A stretch of DNA of 64,000 bases from positions 620,001 to 684,000 of the forward strand of contig NZ_JBHMEZ010000001.1 in the NCBI RefSeq assembly GCF_042427615.1. Direction: 5' to 3'. Position numbers and translations under genes: made by a program. The DNA is from Formosa undariae (GTDB taxonomy: Bacteria > Bacteroidota > Bacteroidia > Flavobacteriales > Flavobacteriaceae). Below are positions 25,001 through 31,817 of this stretch, in pieces. Under the pieces are notes generated by a model, which saw nothing but the letters and a program-made list of their open reading frames with translations, had not been told where the DNA came from and did not search any database. Position 1 is the stretch's first letter, and each line of letters opens with the position of its first letter.

Positions 25001-25493
25001 TCAATAACAGACACACCGGGAGAATCGCGTATTTCAAATATTTTAAATTCTGATTGAAATTAACGGCTAATTTAAAAGGCACCGGACTTAACTCTGAAGC
25101 TTTCTGATTTATACTCGCTAATAACAATTCCGACTTCGAGCTATCGTTATGAAGTTGTAAAACATTCAATAATTTATCGTTCACTTCTGGAAAATGATTT
25201 CCAATTAATTTAGAAGCTTCTTCGTAATTAATTCCTTTTTGAAGTTTGAATAATTTAGTAATTGGAAATAATATGAATTTCACGAAAAGTAAAACTTCAA
25301 CCAAAATAAACAACCAGAATAAAATAGCCCTAGCAGTTTGACTTAACCATAAAAAATGTTCGACCAACAGCGTGAGTAGAAAATACAAAAGTCCGATTGA
25401 AAAAAACAAAATAGCACCCTTTATAAGTTCGTTCGTGTAATAACGTCTTATAAAACGTTCAAGTTTTTGTACTATAATTTTAAAATTATCCAA
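22089..25493 (-). CDS. DUF4175 family large membrane protein
   Basis: A 1134-residue protein with two N-terminal membrane helices (about 25-45 and 55-78), a third near 150-168, then a large periplasmic part. This begins with beta-rich domains (about 180-480) and continues into very long, highly charged coiled coils rich in K/E/Q (about 490-760). A low-complexity G/E/K/S region (about 920-1010) and a short C-terminal helical tail follow. DUF4175 proteins are conserved in Bacteroidota and Alphaproteobacteria with no established function; the layout suggests an envelope structural or scaffold role. It precedes ybeY by 2 bp, with a -7 box at 25550-25557. Confidence 0.82.
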   Translation of the reverse strand: MDNFKIIVQKLERFIRRYYTNELIKGAILFFSIGLLYFLLTLLVEHFLWLSQTARAILFWLFILVEVLLFVKFILFPITKLFKLQKGINYEEASKLIGNHFPEVNDKLLNVLQLHNDSSKSELLLASINQKASELSPVPFKLAVNFNQNLKYLKYAILPVCLLLIFVALGKMNWFTDSYKRVVDYKTAYEPPAPFQFFVLNENLNGVENKDFKLHINTAGSVIPEQAEITFDNETYILKDLGSGEFEYVFNKPKTDLTFQLQANGVRSKPYKLSIVEVPTLLGFDMVLDYPSYTQKADEVLKGTGNATVPEGTKVTWKLKTKATDRVHLFAVDTIAFKKEENSFQGSKQLVSNFNYSLSTSNKNLTNYENLSFSIDVIKDQFPELKVEMIRDTVDLKTMYFKGQASDDYGLRKLNLVYFETDNESQKSTIPMSISNSNVDQFVTAFPNQLQLEEGVSYSLYFEVFDTDELHGYKRKKSEVFNYREKTKSETKNTLLKQQQSGIEDFNNSLEKYDENQKILDDISKTRKTKKSLNFNDRKQIKDVLKRQKEQEKMMKNFNKSFQDNLEEFDKENKDDPLKEDLQKRLKENEEQLKQDERLLKELEKLQDKISEEELSEKYKYLSKQNKRQKRSLEQLVELTKRFYVAKKTEKLQQDLEHLGEEQLKQADKPKDQNTSEKQDELNDKFDEFKKELEALQKENKELKKPMDVPRDEKSESEVDKLQKEASEELKDSESKDNDSPEKSEEKAKKKQKQSGQKMKEMSASIQQSMEMDGGEQMQEDADMLRQILDNLLIFSFDEEALMNQFKSIEINHNNYAQKLRKQHDLREYFEHVDDSLFSLSLRQPMLSEPINNEITEIYYYLDLSLEEFSENEIFQGVSSQQHVFSSANVLADLLSTILDNMEDQLNASPSSGQGSEGKKSGQSEGQLQDIIMSQEELNKQMKKQMPGEGNEKGEKGKKDGESGEGGKSGQGAEGESSEQGKEGKQGQGSKSGEGKRSNEDMSGELFGIYQRQQELRNQLEERLEKEGLTPEGYRLIKDMEAVEMQLLNDGFTEKTLEKMLNFEHQLLKLEEATFKQDQDDKRESKSNSSTFSNSTSDKLPQAKQYFNTTEILNRQVLPLQNSFKQKVQQYFKN

Positions 25494-25549
25494 TCTACCG
25501 TTTATTTAACTTACTAATCTACAATAATATTTTTAGCTATAATAGTCTG

Positions 25550-25557
25550 CAAATGTA
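25550..25557 (-). promoter_or_regulatory. Candidate -7 box for DUF4175-ybeY-mnmG
   Basis: Minus-strand TACATTTG fits TAnnTTTG, 56 bases upstream of the DUF4175 ATG, in the gap shared with gltX. Confidence 0.5.
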
Positions 25558-25630
25558 ACATTCTGTTAAATTGAAATTCATAAAATCATTTTCTCTTTTG
25601 TTAAATCTTTCATCTTTACACATATCACAG

Positions 25631-25638
25631 TATCTTTG
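25631..25638 (+). promoter_or_regulatory. Candidate -7 box for gltX
   Basis: TATCTTTG fits TAnnTTTG, 19 bases upstream of the gltX ATG, followed by the A-rich leader AAATAAAAAAAC. Confidence 0.55.
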
Positions 25639-25657
25639 CAATCTTAAATAAAAAAAC

Positions 25658-27169
25658 ATGACTAAAAATGTTCGTGTGCGTTTTGCACCAAGCCCAACAG
25701 GACCACTTCATATCGGTGGTGTTCGTACAGCTTTATTCAACTATCTATTTGCTAAAAAACATAACGGAACTTTTGTTTTACGTATCGAAGATACCGATCA
25801 AAACAGATATGTAGAAGGTGCCGAAAACTATATTATCGATGCCTTAAATTGGTGTAATATTCCGTTTGATGAAGGTCCAGGTAAAAATGAAAAATTTGGT
25901 CCTTACAGACAAAGTGAACGCAAGGGTTTATACAAGGCGTATGCTGAAGAATTAATTGCTTCTGGAAATGCATATTACGCATTCGATACAGCTGAATCTT
26001 TAGATGCTGCAAGAAAAGACCACGAGGCTAACGGTAAGACTTTTATTTACAATTGGCACAACCGTTTAAAACTGACAAACTCTTTATCGCTTTCTGCTGA
26101 AGAAACTCAAGAAAAATTAGAGGCTGGTGAAGATTATGTGATTCGTTTTAAATCACCTCAAGATGAAACTCTTCGTTTAAAAGATATGATTCGTGGCGAT
26201 ATAAAAATCGATACTAATATTTTAGATGATAAAGTGTTGTTTAAAAGTGACGGGATGCCAACCTATCACCTAGCGAACATAGTAGACGATCATTTAATGG
26301 AAATCACACATGTTATTCGTGGTGAAGAATGGTTACCTTCTCTTGCCTTACATTATCAATTATACAAAGCATTTGGTTGGGAATCTCCAGAATTTGCGCA
26401 TTTACCACTAATTTTAAAACCTACAGGTAAAGGGAAATTAAGCAAGCGTGATGGTGATAAATTAGGATTTCCTGTTTTCCCTTTAGAATGGATTGATCCA
26501 AAAACTAACGATGTTTCACGTGGATACAAAGAAGACGGTTATTTTGCCGATGCGATGATTAATTTCTTAGCTTTCTTAGGATGGAACCCAGGAACAGAAC
26601 AAGAATTATTTAGCTTAGACGAGCTTATAGAAGCTTTCGATATAGAACGTGTACATAAAGCTGGAGCTCGATTTGATCCAGATAAAATAAAGTGGTTTAA
26701 TCACCATTATATGCAAGAACAACATAATTACGAACTTGCAGAAGCATTTAAAGCGGAACGTGAAGCATTAAAAGACATCGACATCAATTACGTGTCTATG
26801 GCTGTTAATTTAATCAAAGAACGCGCAACGTTTGTATCAGACTTATGGGATTTAAGCCATTTCTTTTTCGAAGCTCCAAAAACATACGACGAAAAGGCTT
26901 ATAAAAAAGCGATTAAAGACGACACTAGAGAGCTTTTAAGCGAATTAGCAACACTTATTAACACGATAGAAGATTACACTACTGAAACGCTTCAAACCAC
27001 GATAAAAGGATGGATAACATCTAAAGAAATTGGTTTTGGTAAGGTTATGATGCCATTGCGATTAGCTTTAGTAGGTGCCTTACAAGGTCCTGAAGTTTTC
27101 GACATTATGTTTATGATTGGAAAGAAAGAATCAATCGAACGTATAGAAAATCTAGCAACAGGAATTTAA
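25658..27169 (+). CDS. gltX: Glutamate--tRNA ligase
   Basis: Charges tRNA-Glu (503 residues, class I aminoacyl-tRNA synthetase). The N-terminus RFAPSPTGPLHIGGVRTALFN contains the HIGH-type motif, RIEDTDQNR the glutamate-binding region, and GKLSKRDGDKLG the KMSKS-type loop. The C-terminal helical anticodon-binding domain is present. It is transcribed alone and followed by a strong hairpin at 27219-27252. The genome also has glnS (34642-36666), so direct Gln-tRNA charging is available and GltX is likely discriminating. Confidence 0.98.
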   Translation: MTKNVRVRFAPSPTGPLHIGGVRTALFNYLFAKKHNGTFVLRIEDTDQNRYVEGAENYIIDALNWCNIPFDEGPGKNEKFGPYRQSERKGLYKAYAEELIASGNAYYAFDTAESLDAARKDHEANGKTFIYNWHNRLKLTNSLSLSAEETQEKLEAGEDYVIRFKSPQDETLRLKDMIRGDIKIDTNILDDKVLFKSDGMPTYHLANIVDDHLMEITHVIRGEEWLPSLALHYQLYKAFGWESPEFAHLPLILKPTGKGKLSKRDGDKLGFPVFPLEWIDPKTNDVSRGYKEDGYFADAMINFLAFLGWNPGTEQELFSLDELIEAFDIERVHKAGARFDPDKIKWFNHHYMQEQHNYELAEAFKAEREALKDIDINYVSMAVNLIKERATFVSDLWDLSHFFFEAPKTYDEKAYKKAIKDDTRELLSELATLINTIEDYTTETLQTTIKGWITSKEIGFGKVMMPLRLALVGALQGPEVFDIMFMIGKKESIERIENLATGI

Positions 27170-27218
27170 TACTTAATTACACTTCAAAATAACAACTTAT
27201 AATTATTTTGAAAAGCAT

Positions 27219-27252
27219 AAAAAAAGCGCGTTTTAAAAAACGCGCTTTTTTT
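27219..27252. terminator. Bidirectional terminator between gltX and the M36 protease gene
   Basis: AAGCGCGTTTT and AAAACGCGCTT form a GC-rich perfect stem with a 2-base loop, with A-run and T-run flanks. Confidence 0.92.
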
Positions 27253-27273
27253 ATATACTTTATTTTGAGTTGC

Positions 27274-29091
27274 TTACTGCTTTATAAATTTTAAATTAGT
27301 TGCAAAACCTCTAAATGAAACCACATACATACCATTATTTAAGTTTGATACATTCACAGAGTTATTAGCTTGTGTTATGGTTTGATTTAAAACTTTTTGA
27401 CCCATCATATTAAAAATGCTAATTTCATTTTCGCTAGTTACATTTTTAAAAGAAATAACAGCGCTAGCAGGGTTTGGATAGATTGAAATACTAGAAATAA
27501 CACTCTCGTCTATACTTAAAGATTTAGTAGAACATTGAAAAGATTCTATATCGTATCCTCTATTGTTTATAATAGAAACAATTTGCTCAATTTTACTACA
27601 AGCTAAATCCATATCTATAGCAGCTTGACGGATTGCAGACATCGCTTCTTTTTGAGTCGTTGTACTACCTGTCATTGCGATTCCTTCTAAAACGATCTTA
27701 TCAGTAGTTTCTTTTCCAAGAAATTCCCAAACTTCCATTAAAGTACTTGCAAAAATTTGTCCGTCTGTATGGATTTTTCCAGTTAATCCTTCTGGATAGT
27801 TAGCATCGTAATTAGTAACACGTCCATCCCAAAATTCGTTATGACCATCCCATTTAAATAAATCATTATACGTAGCATTCGATCTTGAACTATTATTACT
27901 TTCTAAACCTCTACTGTAAGATTGTGCCCAATAATCACCAAAACCTTCACTTAAACCTTCTACTTGAGAAATACTACCTTTTATTAACCATTCGTGAATT
28001 CCATGACCTAATTCGTGAACAATTACATCTGCATCTTCTGCATCATCTACTCCACCAATACCAAATTTTAAAACACCACCACCATAAGAAGAGTTATCTG
28101 AACCATTAAAAGCATGTGGATCGTATAAAATAACACCATCATTATACATAGATTTTAATTCGATACCTAAAGTTTCGTTTATGTATCTCATGTTCTTATC
28201 TATGTGGTAATATGCATTTACAGCTTCAAAACCATCTTGATCTCTTGTAAAACTAAAAACTGGTGATTTTTGTTGAAATAATCCTGTTTCAGGATCTTGA
28301 ATATCTTTAATTTCTAAGTAGTCACCTTTTAAAGTGTATACTCCATTTTCGCTATTTGCAATTAAAAAAGAAACATCTGTTCTTGCATCATCTAAATACG
28401 CGTTAGTTTTATCGTCGTTATCAATAAAATCTCCACCATAACTTGCACCAGTAGTAGATAAAGGATCTGGATTAAAAATCTTTCCTGTAACCTCAACTGT
28501 AGAAGATCTAGAAGTGTTCACCTTTTCATGTTCGTCTTCGTGAGCGTGGTGATAATGAGCAATATCTTTTTTACTGATTACTTCTCCTGAATTTGCATCT
28601 ATAATAGTTTCCCAAAATCCGTTTAACGTTTTAGAGTTAGTCGTTACTCGGTATACTAATTGTGTAGTCCCATTATTGTTATATACTAAAAGTTTAGATT
28701 CCTTTTGAGTAATTGTACCCTCAATAGCTAAAGCTTTAGCAGTTACGTTAACAGCATCTTCAGAAGTTAAAGTAGGTACAGTATTAATTCTTGAAATTGT
28801 ATTGTCAAAAGAACCTGAATGAAATGTCACTTCACTATTTTGTGAAACATGAACAGCCATACTAGCATTATAAACAGGAACATCGTTTATATATTGACTA
28901 TATCTTAAAGTTTCACCAGATGCACCAACTTGACTACTAACAGTTCTCAATTCGTAAGATTTTTGAGAAACTAAATTATTGAAGTTCGATTGTAGCCATG
29001 CGGATGCAACCTCTTCGTTTTGAGTTTGTGAATATGTAATTTGAGTAGGGCAAATTACGATAAACAACAGAAGTAAAATTCTAAATGTCAT
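27274..29091 (-). CDS. M36 (fungalysin)-type secreted metalloprotease with type IX sorting domain
   Basis: An extracellular zinc endopeptidase. I prefer the start at 29091 (MTFRILLLLFIVICPTQITYSQ), which exposes the signal peptide; an in-frame ATG at 29160 would add 23 residues. The product (605 aa) has an FTP-like propeptide (YSQYINDVPVYNASMAVHV). The catalytic domain carries HELGH at about 359-363 and the third ligand in GLSEGFGDY near 382. A ~70-residue Por/type A sorting domain beginning SISIYPNPASAV and ending LKFIKQ directs export by the type IX system. A 14-bp palindrome lies 31-44 bp upstream of the chosen start. Confidence 0.93.
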   Translation of the reverse strand: MTFRILLLLFIVICPTQITYSQTQNEEVASAWLQSNFNNLVSQKSYELRTVSSQVGASGETLRYSQYINDVPVYNASMAVHVSQNSEVTFHSGSFDNTISRINTVPTLTSEDAVNVTAKALAIEGTITQKESKLLVYNNNGTTQLVYRVTTNSKTLNGFWETIIDANSGEVISKKDIAHYHHAHEDEHEKVNTSRSSTVEVTGKIFNPDPLSTTGASYGGDFIDNDDKTNAYLDDARTDVSFLIANSENGVYTLKGDYLEIKDIQDPETGLFQQKSPVFSFTRDQDGFEAVNAYYHIDKNMRYINETLGIELKSMYNDGVILYDPHAFNGSDNSSYGGGVLKFGIGGVDDAEDADVIVHELGHGIHEWLIKGSISQVEGLSEGFGDYWAQSYSRGLESNNSSRSNATYNDLFKWDGHNEFWDGRVTNYDANYPEGLTGKIHTDGQIFASTLMEVWEFLGKETTDKIVLEGIAMTGSTTTQKEAMSAIRQAAIDMDLACSKIEQIVSIINNRGYDIESFQCSTKSLSIDESVISSISIYPNPASAVISFKNVTSENEISIFNMMGQKVLNQTITQANNSVNVSNLNNGMYVVSFRGFATNLKFIKQ

Positions 29092-29121
29092 AATAGCAGA
29101 TTTGGTTAAATGCATGATAAA

Positions 29122-29135
29122 AGTATTGCAATACT
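29122..29135. promoter_or_regulatory. Perfect 14-bp palindrome upstream of the M36 protease
   Basis: AGTATTGCAATACT is its own reverse complement and lies 31-44 bp upstream of the preferred protease start. It overlaps where promoter elements would be, so it is an operator candidate. No regulator is assigned. Confidence 0.35.
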
Positions 29136-29397
29136 CTTGAATCCTAGGGCTATAGTGCATTAAAACGTTGAATTGGAAAATTTATCAGTTAAACGAAAAT
29201 GGGGTATACACTTCATCTAAGAAATGTGCATTTTAAATCTTAGAAAAAAATAAAATAGAATAGAATATCAATCAATAATTATAAAAAATAGGCCCAAAAA
29301 GGCAGATAAAATTCTATCTTGGAGAGAATATTTGGTCCTATTAAAAATATATAGCCTAAATTTAGTATCAGATTAATTAACTCATAAAAATATAACT

Positions 29398-30327
29398 ATG
29401 TCCGTTTTGTTTATCCCCATTGTATTTCTCGTTTTACTTATTTTGTTTCTTTCATTCTTTACAGTGAAACAACAAACAGCAGCTATTATAGAGCGTTTTG
29501 GAAAGTTTAATGGTATTCGCCATTCTGGTTTACAAATGAAAATTCCGTTTATCGATCGTATTGCAGGTCGAATGAGTTTAAAAATTCAGCAATTAGATGT
29601 TATTGTAGAAACCAAAACGAAAGATGATGTATTTGTTCGTTTAAAAATATCTGTTCAATTTAAAGTGATTCAAGAAAAAGTGTATGATGCTTTTTATAAA
29701 TTAGATTATGCTCACGACCAGATTACATCTTATGTATTTGATGTTGTACGTGCCGAAGTTCCTAAAATGAAATTAGACGACGTTTTTGTAAAGAAAGATG
29801 ATATTGCCATTGCAGTAAAAATGGAACTTAACGATGCCATGTCAGATTACGGATACGACATTATTAAAACCTTAGTTACAGATATCGATCCAGATGCACA
29901 AGTAAAAGAAGCTATGAACCGTATTAATGCTTCTGAACGTGAAAAAATTGCAGCACAGTTTGAAGGAGATGCGCAACGTATATTAATTGTAGAAAAAGCG
30001 AAAGCCGAAGCAGAAAGTAAACGTTTACAAGGTCAAGGTATTGCAGATCAAAGACGTGAAATTGCTCGTGGATTAGAAGAATCTGTAGAAGTTTTAAACC
30101 GCGTTGGTATTAACTCTCAAGAAGCCTCTGCATTAATTGTGGTAACTCAACATTACGATACGTTACAATCTCTAGGTGAAGAAACCAATAGTAATTTAAT
30201 ATTATTACCAAATTCGCCACAAACAGGAAGTAATATGTTAAACGATATGGTTGCAAGTTTTGTCGCAAGTAACCAAATTGGAGAAGCTATGAAAGAAGGA
30301 AAAAAGAATCCTAAAAAATTAAACTAA
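29398..30327 (+). CDS. SPFH/Band 7 (stomatin-like) membrane protein
   Basis: A 309-residue protein with an N-terminal membrane anchor (IPIVFLVLLILFLSFF), then the band-7/SPFH domain (KQQTAAIIERFGKFNGIRHSG onward). A helical C-terminal half rich in A/E/K/R (MNRINASEREKIAAQFEGDAQRILIVEKAKAEAESKRLQ) follows, as in QmcA/stomatin proteins. These assemble as membrane microdomain scaffolds and often modulate membrane proteases. No protease partner (NfeD or FtsH) is adjacent; instead a YbjQ-like gene follows after 15 bp. Confidence 0.9.
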   Translation: MSVLFIPIVFLVLLILFLSFFTVKQQTAAIIERFGKFNGIRHSGLQMKIPFIDRIAGRMSLKIQQLDVIVETKTKDDVFVRLKISVQFKVIQEKVYDAFYKLDYAHDQITSYVFDVVRAEVPKMKLDDVFVKKDDIAIAVKMELNDAMSDYGYDIIKTLVTDIDPDAQVKEAMNRINASEREKIAAQFEGDAQRILIVEKAKAEAESKRLQGQGIADQRREIARGLEESVEVLNRVGINSQEASALIVVTQHYDTLQSLGEETNSNLILLPNSPQTGSNMLNDMVASFVASNQIGEAMKEGKKNPKKLN

Positions 30328-30342
30328 TTTAAATTAAAAAAC

Positions 30343-30660
30343 ATGATAGTTACAACCACGCCTACTTTAGAAACTCATAAAATTACGGAGTACTTAGGTA
30401 TCGTTACCGGAGAAACTATTATTGGTGCTAATTTTATAAAAGATTTTTTTGCAGGCATTCGAGATATTGTTGGTGGTCGTTCAAGCTCTTACGAAGCTGT
30501 ATTGAGAGAAGCTAAAGACTCGGCTTTAAAAGAGATGAAAGAACGTGCAGTAGACTTGGGAGCTCATGCTATAGTAGGTGTAGATCTAGATTATGAAACT
30601 GTAGGACCCAAAGGCGGTATGCTAATGGTAACCGCATCTGGAACTGCAGTAAAACTATAA
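30343..30660 (+). CDS. YbjQ/UPF0145 family protein
   Basis: A 105-residue cytoplasmic protein of the YbjQ (UPF0145, 'heavy-metal-binding') family. Signatures are ITEYLGIVTGETIIGANFIKDFFAGIRDIVGGRSSSYE, then REAKDSALKEMKERAVDLGAHAIVGVDLDYE and the glycine-rich C-terminal strand. Members form ring-like pentamers in solved structures; a physiological role is not established and metal binding is uncertain. It is almost certainly co-transcribed with the SPFH gene. Confidence 0.9.
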   Translation: MIVTTTPTLETHKITEYLGIVTGETIIGANFIKDFFAGIRDIVGGRSSSYEAVLREAKDSALKEMKERAVDLGAHAIVGVDLDYETVGPKGGMLMVTASGTAVKL

Positions 30661-30676
30661 TTTCTAATAAAATTTA

Positions 30677-30711
30677 AAAGCGCCTTAACAAATTTGTTAA
30701 AGGCGCTTTTT
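30677..30711. terminator. Terminator after the SPFH-YbjQ operon
   Basis: AAAAGCGCC plus TTAACAAA pairs with TTTGTTAA plus GGCGCTTTT with one bulged A, followed by T residues. A-rich on the other side, so it may also serve the minus-strand gene ending at 30772. Confidence 0.88.
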
Positions 30712-30771
30712 CCTAACTAATAGATCCAATTTACATTTCTACCTGAAATATTTTTTAAAGGGGTACTTAAA

Positions 30772-31080
30772 TTAATTGTTTTTTCTCCATGGCTTATAAT
30801 TCTTATAAGCAGGTCCCGTTAATTTAGAACGTTCAGAACCTATTACAATATCAGCATATGTTTTATCGGAATCACTACGCTCCCATGCTTTTTGATTTTT
30901 ATATTCTGGTCCTGTTACCTGTTCTTTATTAGTCTCTACAGCAATAACTGAAGACGTCGTTTCATGTTCCCATGATTTATAATTTTTATATTCTGGTCCA
31001 GTAAAATCACTTCTATCTTGTGCAAACGCAATAGTTGTAGACCCTAAAAGTAAACCTAGTACTAAAGATATATTTTTCAT
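30772..31080 (-). CDS. Small secreted protein with three TGPxYKNxKxW repeats
   Basis: A 102-residue protein of unknown function. MKNISLVLGLLLGSTTIAFAQ is a cleavable signal peptide. The mature ~82 residues are three imperfect repeats spaced 30-31 residues apart: FTGPEYKNYKSWE (26-38), VTGPEYKNQKAWE (55-67) and LTGPAYKNYKPWR (87-99), separated by charged linkers. The nucleotide sequences of the units are also similar, suggesting internal duplication. No cysteine, lipobox or type IX domain, so it is probably periplasmic. It has its own -7 box and lies downstream of a two-component operon with a striking inverted repeat between them. Confidence 0.8.
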   Translation of the reverse strand: MKNISLVLGLLLGSTTIAFAQDRSDFTGPEYKNYKSWEHETTSSVIAVETNKEQVTGPEYKNQKAWERSDSDKTYADIVIGSERSKLTGPAYKNYKPWRKNN

Positions 31081-31102
31081 GCTATGCTTTTTTTGTTTAT
31101 TA

Positions 31103-31110
31103 CAAATTTA
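31103..31110 (-). promoter_or_regulatory. Candidate -7 box for the three-repeat protein
   Basis: Minus-strand TAAATTTG fits TAnnTTTG, 22 bases upstream of the ATG at 31080. Confidence 0.55.
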
Positions 31111-31155
31111 AGCACAACACTAGGGGTTTGCAGGTCACAAAAACCACGTAATCGG

Positions 31156-31175
31156 TATCCGTATAAATACGGATA
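31156..31175. promoter_or_regulatory. 9+9 bp inverted repeat between response regulator and repeat protein
   Basis: TATCCGTAT and ATACGGATA pair perfectly with a 2-bp spacer. It lies 9 bp after the response-regulator stop and about 46-65 bp upstream of the -7 box of the three-repeat protein, where an activator would bind. No T-run follows on either strand, so it is not a terminator. Confidence 0.5.
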
Positions 31176-31184
31176 AGTAGTTAA

Positions 31185-31817
31185 TTAAATTAAATTAATC
31201 TCGGTCGCTTTCTTTATAAGTTCCGCTGTATTTTTTACATCTAATTTTTTTAAAATATTAGCGCGATGGGTTTCTATGGTTCGCGTGCTCACAAAAAGTT
31301 TCGAAGCAATTTCTTTGGTTGTTAATCCTTTAGAAATTAGCCCTAATACTTCCTTTTCTTTATTAGAAATTATGTTTTCGCTAACCTTTTGCTCCGACAT
31401 AAAATTTATCATCTTTTCGGAGATTGTCGGACTAAAATATTTTTTACCCTGATTTACTATTCGAATCACTTTTATTAGTTCTTCTTCATCTGTATTTTTA
31501 AGTAAATAACCATATGCTCCAGCTTTGGCACTTTTTGCGATATAATTACCATCGTTATGCATAGAGATAATAATTGGCTTAATAGTTGGATTCTCGTTTT
31601 TAAGGGCTTTTAAAACCTCGAAACCATCCATATTTGGCATAGTAAGATCTAGTAAAACAATACTCACATCTTTAAAGGTTTCGATTGCATCCATAAAAAG
31701 AATACCATCGCCTACAGAAGCCAAAACGTCTATATCGTTATGCTTTATAAGAAGTTCCTTTAAACCATTCCTAAACAGCTCATGATCGTCTGCTATTATA
31801 ATTTTTATCTTATTCAT
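31185..31817 (-). CDS. LuxR/NarL-family response regulator
   Basis: A 210-residue two-component transcription factor. The receiver domain has the acidic pair Asp10/Asp11 (IADDHELFRNG) and phospho-acceptor Asp57 in LLDLTMPNMDG. The C-terminal LuxR helix-turn-helix reads KEVLGLISKGLTTKEIASKLF then STRTIETHRANILKKL. It overlaps the histidine kinase gene by 4 bp (ATGA), so it is the kinase's cognate partner. The inverted repeat just downstream is a plausible target. Confidence 0.95.
   Translation of the reverse strand: MNKIKIIIADDHELFRNGLKELLIKHNDIDVLASVGDGILFMDAIETFKDVSIVLLDLTMPNMDGFEVLKALKNENPTIKPIIISMHNDGNYIAKSAKAGAYGYLLKNTDEEELIKVIRIVNQGKKYFSPTISEKMINFMSEQKVSENIISNKEKEVLGLISKGLTTKEIASKLFVSTRTIETHRANILKKLDVKNTAELIKKATEINLI

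Noticed and set aside
26512..26527. TGTTTCACGTGGATAC in gltX as a parS site
   Set aside because: Only 12 of 16 matches and asymmetric; fits coding of Val-Ser-Arg-Gly.
27885..28109. Plus-strand frame rich in Leu/His opposite the M36 protease
   Set aside because: Low-complexity product from the antisense of a conserved catalytic domain; no independent support.
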